Shown: in pieces, positions 1 through 12,553 of the stretch
Numbering within the stretch: position 1 is the first letter of the stretch
How the letters are laid out: every line of letters begins with the position of its first letter
DNA from: Saltatorellus ferox
GTDB lineage: Bacteria; Planctomycetota; UBA1135; GCA-002686595
Assembly (NCBI GenBank): GCA_007751475.1
Contig: CP036434.1
Span: forward strand, 7,259,524 to 7,323,523
Length of the DNA stretch: 64,000 nucleotides
Direction of reading: 5' to 3'
The notes under the pieces: generated by a model
Databases searched by the model: none
The model's input: the letters and a program-made list of their open reading frames with translations, nothing else
Told to the model about the DNA's origin: nothing
Program-made: the position numbers and the translations under genes

Positions 1-3213
<3,213 letters not shown>

Positions 3214-3223
3214 GCCTGACCGG

Positions 3224-3249
3224 GCGAGCGCTCCCGAGGGAGCGCTCGC
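3224..3249 (+). terminator. 12-bp perfect hairpin after carB
   Basis: Two perfectly complementary 12-base arms (3224-3235 and 3238-3249) are separated by GA, 10 bases after the carB stop and 16 bases before the ATG of the next gene. No T-run follows, so intrinsic termination is inferred from the stem alone; it could also act as an attenuator for the hydrolase gene. Confidence 0.6.
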
Positions 3250-3265
3250 TCCTGAATCCCCCGGC

Positions 3266-4261
3266 ATGGAGCCCAGCCCACCCAAGCACCTCATCTTCGT
3301 CCACGGCAGGTCGACCAAACCGTCGCGGAAGGAGAAGGAGCGCCTGGTACGCGCGGCGCTCCTGCGGGGGGTAGAGCGTAACGACCGGGCGGCGGCGGAG
3401 AAGATCCGCAGCGGCAAGGTCAAGTTCACGCTCGCTTACTTCGGCGACGTGAACAACCGCCTCCTGCGCCGCAGCGGGACCGATGCGTGGAAGTGGATGG
3501 CGAAGAAGGATCCCGACCACGGGAACGCCCTGTGCGAGGACGGCGCCTACTACGACGATGCGCTCGCGAAGGCGCTCGCCCGCCCGACGGAAGCGTTCAC
3601 CCGAACGGACTACCGCGAGTGGCTCGGCAAGGTGAAGGACTTCCGCGCGATCGACGAGATCGCCAGCGTCGCGAGCGGCGTGGCGAACTTCCTGGGGCTC
3701 AGCGACGAACTCGTGCGAAGGACCTCGCCGGACATGGCGGCGTACCTCACGCGCCGAACCGTGGGCTCCGAGATCCGAACGCGAGTCCAGGAGCCGCTGC
3801 GAGAGGCCCTTTCCCAGGGCCACGACGTCTGCCTGCTGGCCCACTCCATGGGCTGCCTCGTCGCCTACGACGTGCTCTGGAAGTTCTCGCGTCTCTCGGA
3901 GTATCGCCGCCTCCGCGGGAAAGAGGTGTCGCTCTGGTTGACGCTCGGCAATCCGCTGGGCGACCCGGGCGTGCGCAGCAACCTCTACGACGCCCACGAA
4001 CCCGAGGAGTCACGATTCCCGGAGAACATCATCGACACCTGGATCAACATGTCGGCGCACGATGACTTCATCTGCCACGACTCCGACATCGCCGACGACT
4101 TCCGCGATATGAAGCGGCGCGGCTACGTCCGGCGGATCCTCGATCGGCCGAAGATCTACACGTTCTGGGAGGGTTCGGGCGGAGCCAACCCGCACAAGCT
4201 CTACGCCTACCTGAACCATCCAGCGGTCGGCGCGGAGATCGCGCGCTGGATCCACGCTTGA
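3266..4261 (+). CDS. Alpha/beta hydrolase fold protein
   Basis: A 331-residue cytoplasmic protein with no signal peptide. The HLIFVHGR strand-turn at residues 8-15 is the usual oxyanion-hole region of alpha/beta hydrolases. LLAHSMG places the nucleophile at Ser194 in a G/AxSxG elbow. Possible acid and base residues lie in HDDFICHDSD and NPHKLYAYLNH near the C-terminus. The specific substrate is not evident; lipase, esterase or acyltransferase-like roles are all possible. The ATG at 3266 is chosen because the reading frame upstream lies inside carB and the hairpin. The stop overlaps the start of the downstream SDR gene by 4 bases (TTGA), so the two are probably translationally coupled. Confidence 0.75.
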   Translation: MEPSPPKHLIFVHGRSTKPSRKEKERLVRAALLRGVERNDRAAAEKIRSGKVKFTLAYFGDVNNRLLRRSGTDAWKWMAKKDPDHGNALCEDGAYYDDALAKALARPTEAFTRTDYREWLGKVKDFRAIDEIASVASGVANFLGLSDELVRRTSPDMAAYLTRRTVGSEIRTRVQEPLREALSQGHDVCLLAHSMGCLVAYDVLWKFSRLSEYRRLRGKEVSLWLTLGNPLGDPGVRSNLYDAHEPEESRFPENIIDTWINMSAHDDFICHDSDIADDFRDMKRRGYVRRILDRPKIYTFWEGSGGANPHKLYAYLNHPAVGAEIARWIHA

Positions 4262-5013
4262 AGTACCGCTCGGCGTTCATCACGGGGGCGACCTCGGGGC
4301 TCGGTCGAGCGATGGCGCTCGAACTCGGCCGGCGAGGTACGTTCATCCATGCCCTCGGCAGGCGGTCCGAACGGCTCGATGAGCTGATCGCAGAGCTCCC
4401 CCATGGCGGACTCGCCCACGTCGTCGACGTGACCGATCATGCGGCGCTTCGTGGGGCGATGGGGCTCGCCGATACGCATGGCGCCTCCGGACCCCTCGAC
4501 CTCGTGATCGCCAACGCCGGTATCGCCGAGAACGGAATCGAGTCGCGCGACGCAGCCGACGCGGCGGCCCAGGTGCTGGCCGTCAATGCCGCGGCCGCTG
4601 CCGCGACGCTGGAGTTCGGAAAGGAGTTCATGCGTCAACGGGGCGTCGGGCACCTCTGCGCGATCTCCAGCCTCGCGGGGACACGCGGCCTACCGGGAGC
4701 TCCGGCGTACTGCGCGAGCAAGGCCGCCCTGTCGACCTACGTGGAGGCCATGCGGTTCGGGCTTGCCCGTACCGGCCTTTCGATCACCGACGTGCAGCCT
4801 GGATTCATCAAGACCCCGATGACGGATCGGAATCGTTTTCCGATGCCCTTCCTGATGGAGATCGAGGAGGCGACCCGTCGAACGGTGGACGCCCTCGAGC
4901 GAACGAGGCCCCCGTCGATCCTGCGCTATCCGCGGCGACTGGCGTGGCCACTTCGTCTGGCCGCAGGAATCCTTCCTGGTTGGGCGTGGCAGAGGGCCCT
5001 GGGGGAGAAGTAG
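4258..5013 (+). CDS. Short-chain dehydrogenase/reductase (SDR) family oxidoreductase
   Basis: A 251-residue classical SDR. It has the nucleotide-binding TGATSGLG at residues 9-16, NAG at 86-88, the catalytic serine in ISSLAG (Ser137/138) and the YCASK active-site motif with Tyr151 and Lys155. The tail with a late hydrophobic stretch and basic end (LAAGILPGWAWQRAL) resembles SDRs that act on lipophilic substrates. The start is TTG at 4258, overlapping the stop of the upstream hydrolase by 4 bases, which supports a two-gene operon. The substrate cannot be assigned; coupling with a hydrolase suggests an ester- or lipid-related route, but that is inference. Confidence 0.88.
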   Translation: MKYRSAFITGATSGLGRAMALELGRRGTFIHALGRRSERLDELIAELPHGGLAHVVDVTDHAALRGAMGLADTHGASGPLDLVIANAGIAENGIESRDAADAAAQVLAVNAAAAAATLEFGKEFMRQRGVGHLCAISSLAGTRGLPGAPAYCASKAALSTYVEAMRFGLARTGLSITDVQPGFIKTPMTDRNRFPMPFLMEIEEATRRTVDALERTRPPSILRYPRRLAWPLRLAAGILPGWAWQRALGEK

Positions 5014-5157
5014 CGCAGACCATGGGCGCGGAGTCCCGATGCGGGTCACCCCTGGGGTCGCTGGGTAGCTCCAACCGATTCGGGTTTACCCCAATGCCCC
5101 TACCAGGTCGAAGAAGAGCGTGTGGTCGGCCCCCCGTCGGTGAGCCGCAGCTTTCCC

Positions 5158-7728
5158 ATGAGTCCAGAGAATCGCTCGCGCGCAACGCCCATCTACCGAT
5201 CATCCTCCGGCATGTGGGCGCTGCCCGGTGCAGCCGCAATCGTCGCCACCAGCCTCGGCGCCTCGTCGGCCTGGGTGGCCGCATCGGCCCTTCTGGGCGG
5301 AGGCGTCGCCGGATGGATCGCCCGTCGTTCGCGGCGCGATACCCCACCGATCGATATCCAGCGTCGGGCGCTCATTGCGGAGTCGACCACGCTGGGCGTG
5401 GTCATGACGGACCGAAATGGCGTCGTCGAGTGGGCCAACGAGGGCTTCGCCCGGCTCAGCGGATACCGGCCCGAGGAGCTGATCGGCACGAAGCCTGGCA
5501 AGGTCCTCCAGTGCGAAAAGAGTGACCCGAAGACCATTCAGGCGATCGGCCAGGCCCTCCGCGCGGGCCAATCGTTCAGCGGCGAGATCTGGAACCGAAC
5601 GAAGCAGGGCAGGGACTACATCATCTCCATCGAGATCCAGCCGCTTCACGACCACGACGGCGAACTCCTCGGCTTCGTCGCCCTCGAACTGGATGTCACG
5701 GAGCAACGCCAGATGGAGAACGAGCTCGGCGTCAGTGAAAGGCGCATGCGAGACCTCGTCGAGAAGACGAACTTGATCGTCTGGGAGTACGAGCCTGAGC
5801 ACGACAGGTTCCGCTATATCTCTCCGCAGGCCGAACGGCTTGGTTTCGAGACGCAGCGCTGGTACGAGCCTGGTTTCTTCTCCGAAGTGATCCACGAAGA
5901 CGACCGAGAAAGGACGCTATGCGCCTGCGCGGAAGCGACGAAACGAGAGGAGGATCACGAGCTGACCTATCGGATGCGCTGCAAGGACGGAAGCATCGTC
6001 TGGATCCGCGACATGGTACGCGTCACCCGGGAGGCCAGTGGCTCGGTCCTATTGCGGGGTGTCTTCATCGACATCACGGAGCAGAAAGAAACGGAGCTCG
6101 AACTCGAGGCCGTCTCGGAGTCTGCGCGAGTCGAGGCCGAGCGCGCCGACCTCGCCTTCGCCGGGGCCTCGATCGGACTCTGGGACTGGCGACCGCAGTC
6201 GGACCAACTCATCGTGAATGCTTGCTGGGCCGAGATGATCGGGGCCAGCCTGGAAGAGCTCAAGGGCCAGACGTCGGACTGGCTGGATCGCCTGCATCCA
6301 GAGGATGCCGAAATGACCCGAGCCGCCCTCGACGACCATTTCGAGGGAAAGGTGGCGATCTACGAAGCCACCTTCCGCGCACGTCACAGGGACGGTCACT
6401 GGGTCTGGACGAGGGCGCGCGGGAAGGTCGTCGAGCGCGACGAGGCGGGCGCACCTGTTCGGATGGTCGGCATCCAGATGGATGAAACACACGTCGTCGA
6501 ACGCGAGCGGGAGCTCGAGCGCCTCCGCCTCGACGCGGAGGCTGCGAACCGCTCCAAGTCCGAGTTCCTCGCGAACATGAGCCACGAGATTCGCACGCCC
6601 TTGACGGCGATCCTCGGCTACGCCGACCTGCTCCACGACGATGGAGACATCTCCCGCGCGCCCGAGAGACGAGTCGAAATGATCGAGACGATCCGGAGCG
6701 CGGGGCAGCACCTCCTGACCGTGATCAACGACATCCTCGACCTTTCGAAGATCGAGGCGGAGAGACTCACGATCGATCCCGTGGAGTCGGACATCGTGGA
6801 TCTGATCAACGGGGTGGCCAGCCTCGCTCGATCGCAGGCAGAGGGCAAGGGAGTCCAGCTCGATATCGTTCTCGAGGGGCCGATTCCGTGCAGGGCGCGC
6901 ATCGACCCGACCCGTGTGCGTCAGGTCATGGTCAACCTCCTCGGCAACGCAGCGAAGTTCACCGAGGCCGGCAGCATCCAGCTTCGGGTCGCTTCGCCGC
7001 GCTTGAATTCACTGCGCATCGAGGTCGAGGACACCGGGCCCGGAATCGATCGCGCCGGCGTTGACAAGCTCTTCCAGCCGTTCAGCCAGGCGGACGGAAC
7101 GGTCACCCGCCGGTTCGGTGGCAGCGGGCTTGGCCTGTCGATCTCGAGAAGGCTTGCGGAACTCATGGGAGGAAGCGTCACGCTTCTGTGGACGGTGCTC
7201 GGAGAAGGCTCCTGCTTTGCCCTGGAAGTTCCCGTGGAGGTCGCCGAAGGCTCCGCCACGTTCGAATCGCTGGAAGACGCCGTCTCCAGCGCCGAAACCA
7301 AGGTGAAGGCCACCCCGGCGCTCAACCTCGAAGGCTCTATCCTGCTCGTCGAGGACGGCCCCGTGAATCAGCGCCTCATCGGCTCGATCCTCAAGCGCGC
7401 CGGCGCCAGGGTCACGATCGCGGGCCACGGCCAGGAGGCTCTCGACGAAATCTCGGCCGCCAGCGGTCGCGGCGAGCCTTTCGATGTCGTCCTCAGCGAC
7501 ATGCAGATGCCGGTGATGGACGGCTACACGCTCGCCCGGACGCTGAAGACCCGGCTGCCCGAGCTGCCGGTCATCGCCCTCACGGCGCACGCCATGGCAG
7601 AGGACGAGCAGCGCTGCATGGACGCCGGCTGCGTGGGCTACGCGACGAAGCCCATCGATCGCGAAGAACTCCTGTCGATCTGTCAACGGTTCATGGTCGC
7701 CTCGAGACAGAGTCGAAAGGCGGGTTAG
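5158..7728 (+). CDS. Hybrid sensor histidine kinase with three PAS domains and a receiver
   Basis: An 856-residue two-component hybrid kinase counted from ATG 5158; a GTG at 5122 in the same frame is an alternative start. One hydrophobic segment (residues about 20-55) is followed by three PAS/PAC modules (about 75-185, 195-315 and 330-445). HisKA follows with the phospho-acceptor His476 in MSHEIRTPL, then the HATPase with N box (NLLGNAAKF), G1 (VEDTGPGID) and G2 (GGSGLGLS). A C-terminal receiver carries the acceptor Asp781 in LSDMQMPVMDG and the conserved KPID lysine. No periplasmic sensor is present, so sensing is probably by the cytoplasmic PAS domains. No partner regulator is adjacent. The signal is unknown. 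Confidence 0.93.
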   Translation: MSPENRSRATPIYRSSSGMWALPGAAAIVATSLGASSAWVAASALLGGGVAGWIARRSRRDTPPIDIQRRALIAESTTLGVVMTDRNGVVEWANEGFARLSGYRPEELIGTKPGKVLQCEKSDPKTIQAIGQALRAGQSFSGEIWNRTKQGRDYIISIEIQPLHDHDGELLGFVALELDVTEQRQMENELGVSERRMRDLVEKTNLIVWEYEPEHDRFRYISPQAERLGFETQRWYEPGFFSEVIHEDDRERTLCACAEATKREEDHELTYRMRCKDGSIVWIRDMVRVTREASGSVLLRGVFIDITEQKETELELEAVSESARVEAERADLAFAGASIGLWDWRPQSDQLIVNACWAEMIGASLEELKGQTSDWLDRLHPEDAEMTRAALDDHFEGKVAIYEATFRARHRDGHWVWTRARGKVVERDEAGAPVRMVGIQMDETHVVERERELERLRLDAEAANRSKSEFLANMSHEIRTPLTAILGYADLLHDDGDISRAPERRVEMIETIRSAGQHLLTVINDILDLSKIEAERLTIDPVESDIVDLINGVASLARSQAEGKGVQLDIVLEGPIPCRARIDPTRVRQVMVNLLGNAAKFTEAGSIQLRVASPRLNSLRIEVEDTGPGIDRAGVDKLFQPFSQADGTVTRRFGGSGLGLSISRRLAELMGGSVTLLWTVLGEGSCFALEVPVEVAEGSATFESLEDAVSSAETKVKATPALNLEGSILLVEDGPVNQRLIGSILKRAGARVTIAGHGQEALDEISAASGRGEPFDVVLSDMQMPVMDGYTLARTLKTRLPELPVIALTAHAMAEDEQRCMDAGCVGYATKPIDREELLSICQRFMVASRQSRKAG

Positions 7729-7731
7729 GAT
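7726..7731 (+). promoter_or_regulatory. Candidate leaderless -10 hexamer (TAGGAT)
   Basis: TAGGAT ends 6 nt before the ATG of the PhyH-like gene, overlapping the stop of the kinase gene. No Shine-Dalgarno sequence fits in this gap. The same arrangement recurs at nine other genes in the window. Confidence 0.45.
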
Positions 7732-7737
7732 GCGTGC

Positions 7738-8664
7738 ATGCTCAACCTTGGCGTGCACCACTCCCGCATCACGGAACTGTTTCCCGCCCCCACGTCACGC
7801 GCGGACTGGGAACGCTACGTGCTCCCGGAGAGCGCGATTGCGGAGTTCGAGCGACAGGGCTTCATCCAGGGCGTGCGGCTCCTCTCCGACGCGCAGGTCG
7901 ATGCCCTGAACGGCGAGCTACGGGAGCTCATGTCGCCGGGCTGCAGCGGGGCCGAGCACTTCTACGAGTACCACGCGAACGAATCCGAAGACCCGGATGC
8001 CGTCCTGTTCCACGCACTTGGCGCATGGCGGGTTCGGCCCGGCTTCCACGATCTGCTCTGGTGCCCGGCGTTCCTGATGGCGGCCTACCAGCTCCTCGGC
8101 GCGCCCGTGCGCCTCTTCCACGATCAGCTGTTCGCCAAGCCGCCGCACCACGGCGGCGTGGTCGCCTGGCACCAGGACTACTCGTACTGGACGTGGACGC
8201 AGCCGATCGCGCACTTGACGGCCTGGATCGCGCTCGATGACGTCGACGAGTCGAACGGCTGCCTGCACTACGTGCCCTGCAGTCATCGCTGGGGCCTTCT
8301 CGAAAAGACGGGCTTGACCGGTGACATGGACTCCGTGCGCAGCGCGCTGGATGCGGATCAGGTCCGGGCATTCGACCAGCGCGTCCCCGTGGTGATGAAG
8401 CGCGGCCATGCCAGCTTCCACCATCCGCTCACCATGCACGGAAGCTACGGGAACCGGTCGGACCGGCCGCGCCGAGCCACCGTGATCAACGTGCTGGCAG
8501 ACGGCGTTCTGTCGAGCGCCTCGGAGACCTCGTTTCCGGGCACGACTCGCTACCCAAAGGTGCCCTCGGGTCAACCGATGGGTGGAGAGGGGTACCCGCT
8601 GCTCCTGGATCCTGGGGCTTCGTTCGCCGGCTGGCTGGACTCGATCCCGCGGGCGACCCGGTAG
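7738..8664 (+). CDS. Phytanoyl-CoA dioxygenase (PhyH) family protein
   Basis: A 308-residue Fe(II)/2-oxoglutarate-dependent oxygenase-like protein. The metal facial triad is visible as WHQDYSYW (His145, Asp147) and a distal His234 in TMHGSYGNRS, followed within about a dozen residues by arginines suited to bind 2-oxoglutarate. The family hydroxylates aliphatic substrates such as fatty acyl-CoAs, ectoine or secondary metabolites; the substrate here is not deducible. The ATG at 7738 has no Shine-Dalgarno but has a -10-like hexamer 6 nt upstream. It converges on the sigma-factor gene across a small hairpin. Confidence 0.85.
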   Translation: MLNLGVHHSRITELFPAPTSRADWERYVLPESAIAEFERQGFIQGVRLLSDAQVDALNGELRELMSPGCSGAEHFYEYHANESEDPDAVLFHALGAWRVRPGFHDLLWCPAFLMAAYQLLGAPVRLFHDQLFAKPPHHGGVVAWHQDYSYWTWTQPIAHLTAWIALDDVDESNGCLHYVPCSHRWGLLEKTGLTGDMDSVRSALDADQVRAFDQRVPVVMKRGHASFHHPLTMHGSYGNRSDRPRRATVINVLADGVLSSASETSFPGTTRYPKVPSGQPMGGEGYPLLLDPGASFAGWLDSIPRATR

Positions 8665-8686
8665 GTCAGGTAGGCCAGGTAGGTCG
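8660..8686 (+). repeat. Three tandem 9-bp repeats
   Basis: Three consecutive near-identical 9-mers (GGTAGGTCA, GGTAGGCCA, GGTAGGTCG) span the 3' end of the PhyH-like gene and the start of the intergenic gap. Function unknown; slippage is the simplest origin. Confidence 0.7.
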
Positions 8687-8701
8687 CCTTCGAACTCGCG
8701 C

Positions 8702-8718
8702 GCTGGCGGTCCGCCAGC
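8702..8718. terminator. Small hairpin between convergent genes
   Basis: An 8-base arm GCTGGCGG (8702-8709) and its complement (8711-8718) lie between the convergent PhyH-like and sigma-factor genes. Position suggests a bidirectional terminator; there is no T-run. Confidence 0.4.
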
Positions 8719-8726
8719 CCGGCCCG

Positions 8727-9371
8727 TCAACCCGGCTCGTCGTCCGACACGACGCTCTGAAGACGGGTCAGCGCGCGGACGTAACGGGCGCTGGCGGCCT
8801 GGGGCGAGATCTGAAGCAGCGTGGCGACCTCGGTGTTCGAGAGCTGCTCGAAGTGGCGCAGCACCAGCACCTCCCGGTCCATGGCCGACATCCCTTCGAG
8901 CGCCTCCTGAACCCTGGCGTGCTCCTCACCCGCGACCGCCGCCCGCGACGGCGTGCCGCCCGACTCGGCGAGCCAGACGCTCGCCACGGAGTACGAGCTC
9001 GCACCGGGACCGGACTGCACGGAGAGCGGCACCTCCCTGTCGGCAGCGCGCGCCTCGACGCCGAGGTGGCTGCGGTGGAACTGGAGGAGCTTCTGCCCCA
9101 CCAGGAAGCGAACCCAGAGAAAGAACGGCATCTTCTTCTCGGGCTCTTCCTCGAGGTAGCGGGGCAGCCGCCGTGCGATCTCCACGAAGGTCTCCTGGAG
9201 GACGTCCGACGTGTCGAATCGTCCCTTCAGACGGGAGTCCATCCGGATCGAAACCATCCGGGCGAGGCGGGACCGGTACGACTCCAGGAGTGGCCCGACG
9301 GCGGCCAAGTCGCCGCCTCTGGCTTGCTCCAGGGCGGCCCGGAGGGCTGGATCTTCGTCTACATCGTCCAT
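8727..9371 (-). CDS. ECF-family RNA polymerase sigma factor
   Basis: A 214-residue group 4 sigma factor. Region 2 is visible as FDTSDVLQETFVEIARRLPRY, including the DVLQE core; region 4 as MDREVLVLRHFEQLSNTEVATLLQIS, a helix-turn-helix for -35 recognition. There is no C-terminal extension. No obvious anti-sigma gene is adjacent. The frame is open to a TTG at 9380, but the ATG at 9371 is preferred: it has a TACACT hexamer 8 nt upstream and no Shine-Dalgarno, the same layout as other genes here. It is divergent from pntA. Confidence 0.92.
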   Translation of the reverse strand: MDDVDEDPALRAALEQARGGDLAAVGPLLESYRSRLARMVSIRMDSRLKGRFDTSDVLQETFVEIARRLPRYLEEEPEKKMPFFLWVRFLVGQKLLQFHRSHLGVEARAADREVPLSVQSGPGASSYSVASVWLAESGGTPSRAAVAGEEHARVQEALEGMSAMDREVLVLRHFEQLSNTEVATLLQISPQAASARYVRALTRLQSVVSDDEPG

Positions 9372-9379
9372 CTGAACCA

Positions 9380-9385
9380 AGTGTA
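9380..9385 (-). promoter_or_regulatory. Candidate leaderless -10 hexamer (TACACT)
   Basis: Read on the minus strand, TACACT ends 8 nt before the ATG at 9371 of the ECF sigma gene. It helps choose ATG 9371 over TTG 9380. Confidence 0.45.
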
Positions 9386-9501
9386 CGAGGCCAGGGGCTC
9401 ATGGCGTGGTGGCGGTCTGATAGTCTGCTCCGATTAAGTGACGCCCTGACTGCGGGGCGTTCGATCAGCACCCCCGCCAAAGCGCCCTGGAGCACCCCCA
9501 T

Positions 9502-11118
9502 ATGAGGCTCGGAATCCCCGTCGAGACCTATCCGCTGGAACAGCGCGTCGCAGCGTCGCCCGCCGCCGTCGAGCGCTACCGCAAGCTCGGATTCGAGGTC
9601 GCCGTCGCCCGCAACGCGGGCGCGGACGCCAGCTTCCCCGACAGCGCCTACGAGGCCGTCGGGGCGACGATCGTCGACCAGGCCGAGGCCTTCGGCGGCG
9701 TCGACGTCGTGCTCAAGGTACGGGCGCCCAGGCTCGACGCCGAGGGCGGAAGCGAGGTCGACCTCATCCGGGAGGGCGCCACGCTCATTTCCTTCGTGGC
9801 ACCGGCCCAGAACGAGGACCTCCTGAAGGCCTTCTGCGCGCGAAACCTGACCGTGCTCGCCATGGACCAGGTGCCGCGGATCACCCGGGCTCAGTCCATG
9901 GACGCGCTCAGCTCCATGGCCAACATCGCGGGCTACCGAGCGGTGGTCGAGGCGTCGAACGAGTTCGGCAGCTTCTTCACCGGCCAGTTCACGGCGGCGG
10001 GCAAGGTCCCGCCCGCCAAGGTGCTCGTGATCGGCGCGGGCGTCGCGGGTCTCGCCGCGATCGGCGCGGCGCGCGGGCTCGGCGCCATCATCCGCGCGTT
10101 CGACACGCGCGAGTCGGTGCGGGACCAGATCAAGAGCCTCGGGGGCGAGTTCCTCACGGTCGAGATCGAGGAGTCGGGCGACGGCGGCGGCGGCTACGCC
10201 AAGGTCATGAGCCCCGAGTTCATCGAGGCCGAGATGGCGCTCTTCCGCGAGCAGGCAAAGGACATCGACATCGTCATCACGACGGCGCTGATCCCCGGCA
10301 AGAAGGCGCCGCTGCTCTGGACCCGGGACATGATCGAGATCATGAAGCCCGGTTCGGTGGTCGTGGACCTCGCGGCCGAGAACGGCGGCAACTGCGAGGT
10401 CACCGTGGCGGACCAGAAAGTCGTGGTCGACGGCGTGACGGTAATCGGCTACACGGACCTGACGAGCCGGATGGCGAACGTCGCCAGCGACCTGTACGGC
10501 ACGAACCTCGCGCACCTGCTCAAGGAGCTGGGCGGCGCGGAAGGCTGGAACGTGGACCACGAGAACGAAGTGCTGCGCGGCGCGCTCGTGGCGGAGAAGG
10601 GCGAGGTGATGTGGCCGGCGCCGAAGGTCGAGCCAAAGGCTGCGCCCGCGCCCGCCGCGACTCAGCCGCCTGCGAAGCCCGCAGCCACGCCCCAGGCAGC
10701 GTCCCCAAAGGCAGCAACCGCTGCGGCCACCGGGGGCTCGCCACCCATCTTCAGCCAGAAGGCGATCGCCATCGGGGCCGCCCTGGCCCTTCTCTGGGTC
10801 GTGCTGCGCTTCACCTCCGGCACCACCGGCGCGACCGCCGCCTCGATCTTCGTCCAGCACCTCACGGTGTTCGTCCTCGCCTGCTTCGTCGGCTGGCAGG
10901 TCATCTGGAGCGTCACCGCGGCCCTCCACACGCCGCTCATGAGCGTCACCAACGCCATCAGCGGCATCATCGTGATCGGCGGCATTCTGATGGGAATGAA
11001 GAACGTCGATAGTGGTGCAGCCACCTTCATCGGTGCTCTCGCCGTGCTCTTTGCCACGATCAACATCGTCGGCGGTTTCCAGGTCACGCGGCGCATGCTG
11101 CGAATGTTCCACAAGTAG
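9502..11118 (+). CDS. pntA: Proton-translocating NAD(P) transhydrogenase subunit alpha
   Basis: A 538-residue PntA. The N-terminal NAD(H)-binding domain I starts LGIPVETYPLEQRVAASP and carries a Rossmann GAGVAGLAAIGAARGLGA near residue 175. A low-complexity Ala/Pro/Lys linker at about 375-410 joins it to a C-terminal membrane part with three to four helices (ALALLWVVLRF onwards). With PntB it couples hydride transfer between NADH and NADP+ to proton movement, a main NADPH source. It is the fused form with the membrane segment attached, as in E. coli (510 aa), not the split PntAA/PntAB form. pntB follows 19 bp downstream. Confidence 0.96.
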   Translation: MRLGIPVETYPLEQRVAASPAAVERYRKLGFEVAVARNAGADASFPDSAYEAVGATIVDQAEAFGGVDVVLKVRAPRLDAEGGSEVDLIREGATLISFVAPAQNEDLLKAFCARNLTVLAMDQVPRITRAQSMDALSSMANIAGYRAVVEASNEFGSFFTGQFTAAGKVPPAKVLVIGAGVAGLAAIGAARGLGAIIRAFDTRESVRDQIKSLGGEFLTVEIEESGDGGGGYAKVMSPEFIEAEMALFREQAKDIDIVITTALIPGKKAPLLWTRDMIEIMKPGSVVVDLAAENGGNCEVTVADQKVVVDGVTVIGYTDLTSRMANVASDLYGTNLAHLLKELGGAEGWNVDHENEVLRGALVAEKGEVMWPAPKVEPKAAPAPAATQPPAKPAATPQAASPKAATAAATGGSPPIFSQKAIAIGAALALLWVVLRFTSGTTGATAASIFVQHLTVFVLACFVGWQVIWSVTAALHTPLMSVTNAISGIIVIGGILMGMKNVDSGAATFIGALAVLFATINIVGGFQVTRRMLRMFHK

Positions 11119-11137
11119 GCCCCGCCTCTTCTCTTCC

Positions 11138-12553
11138 ATGGAATACGCACTCGTATCCGTCGCCTACCTGACTTCGGCGGTTCTGTTCATCCTCAGCCTG
11201 CGCGGGCTATCCAGCCAGGATTCGGCCAGGCGCGGCAACGCCTACGGCATGATCGGCATGGGGATCGCGATCTTCGCGACCTTGACCCGAAGCGGCATGG
11301 ACAGCTACTGGATGATCCTGGTCGCTCTCGTGATCGGATCCGTCATCGGCCAGCGCATGGCGGGCTCCGTCGCCATGACGGCCATGCCAGAGCTCGTCGC
11401 GCTGCTGCACAGCTTCGTCGGTGTGGCTGCTGTGCTCGTCGGCTTCGCCACCTACCTCGCCTCGTCCCACGGCGGCACGATCTTCGAGATCGAGATCTTC
11501 GTCGACGTCTTCATCGGCGCGATCACCGCCGCCGGCTCGGTCGTCGCCTACCTGAAGCTCAAGGGCTCGCTCAGCGGCAAGCCTCTGCTGCTCCCCTCGC
11601 GCCACATGCTGAACCTCGGCCTGGTCGGCGTTTGCGTGCTCCTCGCGATTCCCTTCGTCGCAGCGACCGAGCCCGTCCCGGTGAGCGTGATCGCCCTCGT
11701 GGGCGTGACGGTCCTCGCCCTCGGCCTCGGCGCCCACCTCGTGGCCGCCATCGGTGGCGCCGACATGCCGGTCGTCGTGTCGATGCTGAACAGCTACTCC
11801 GGCTGGACGGCCTCGGCCGCGGGTTTCATGCTCGGCAACGACCTTCTGATCGTGGTCGGCGCGCTCGTCGGCAGCAGCGGCTTGATCCTCAGCATCATCA
11901 TGTGCCGGGCGATGAACCGCTCGATCGTGAGCGTGATCTTCGGCGGGTTCGGCGGTGAGCCGGTGGCCAAGCCGGGTGGCGCGGAAGCCGCCCAGCCCGA
12001 GGGCGACATCCAGGAGACCGACGTCACCGAGGTGGTCGAGCGGCTCCTCTCCGCCAGGAACGTCATCATCGTCCCGGGCTACGGCATGGCGGTCGCACGC
12101 GCCCAGCACAAGGTCCAGGAGATGGCACAGATCCTGAAGGACGCAGGCGTACGCTTGCGCTTCGCGATCCACCCGGTCGCGGGCCGTCTCCCGGGCCACA
12201 TGAACGTGCTCCTGGCGGAGGCGAACGTGCCTTACGACATCGTGCTGGAGATGGACGAGATCAACGCGGACTTCGGGGACACCGACGTCGTGCTCGTCAT
12301 CGGCGCCAACGACATCGTGAACCCGAGCGCGGAGACGGATGCGTCCAGCCCGATCTACGGGATGCCGGTCCTCCAAGCGTGGCTCTCGAAGTTCGTGGTG
12401 GTGATGAAGCGCGGCCGCTCGACGGGCTACGCGGGCGTCGACAACCCGCTCTTCTACCACGAGAGCGCCCACATGCTGTTCGGCGACGCGAGCGCCTCCA
12501 TGGACGGCATCGTGGCCGAGCTGCGGGCGAAGTCCGCCGTCGCGGTCGGCTAA
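11138..12553 (+). CDS. pntB: NAD(P) transhydrogenase subunit beta
   Basis: A 471-residue PntB. The first half is a multi-helix membrane domain; the C-terminal NADP(H)-binding domain III has the GYGMAVARAQ fingerprint, HPVAGRLPGHMNVLLAEA and the GANDIVNP motif typical of the family. The ATG at 11138 is chosen over the longer frame because the frame upstream runs inside pntA. The last 4 bases overlap the 3' end of the convergent GDSL esterase gene, an unusually tight convergent junction. Confidence 0.97.
   Translation: MEYALVSVAYLTSAVLFILSLRGLSSQDSARRGNAYGMIGMGIAIFATLTRSGMDSYWMILVALVIGSVIGQRMAGSVAMTAMPELVALLHSFVGVAAVLVGFATYLASSHGGTIFEIEIFVDVFIGAITAAGSVVAYLKLKGSLSGKPLLLPSRHMLNLGLVGVCVLLAIPFVAATEPVPVSVIALVGVTVLALGLGAHLVAAIGGADMPVVVSMLNSYSGWTASAAGFMLGNDLLIVVGALVGSSGLILSIIMCRAMNRSIVSVIFGGFGGEPVAKPGGAEAAQPEGDIQETDVTEVVERLLSARNVIIVPGYGMAVARAQHKVQEMAQILKDAGVRLRFAIHPVAGRLPGHMNVLLAEANVPYDIVLEMDEINADFGDTDVVLVIGANDIVNPSAETDASSPIYGMPVLQAWLSKFVVVMKRGRSTGYAGVDNPLFYHESAHMLFGDASASMDGIVAELRAKSAVAVG

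Noticed and set aside
8926..11139. 737-codon open frame on the minus strand opposite pntA
   Set aside because: Antisense shadow of pntA in GC-rich DNA; composition is Arg/Glu/His/Asp-rich low-complexity with no domain, while the plus strand encodes an unambiguous PntA.
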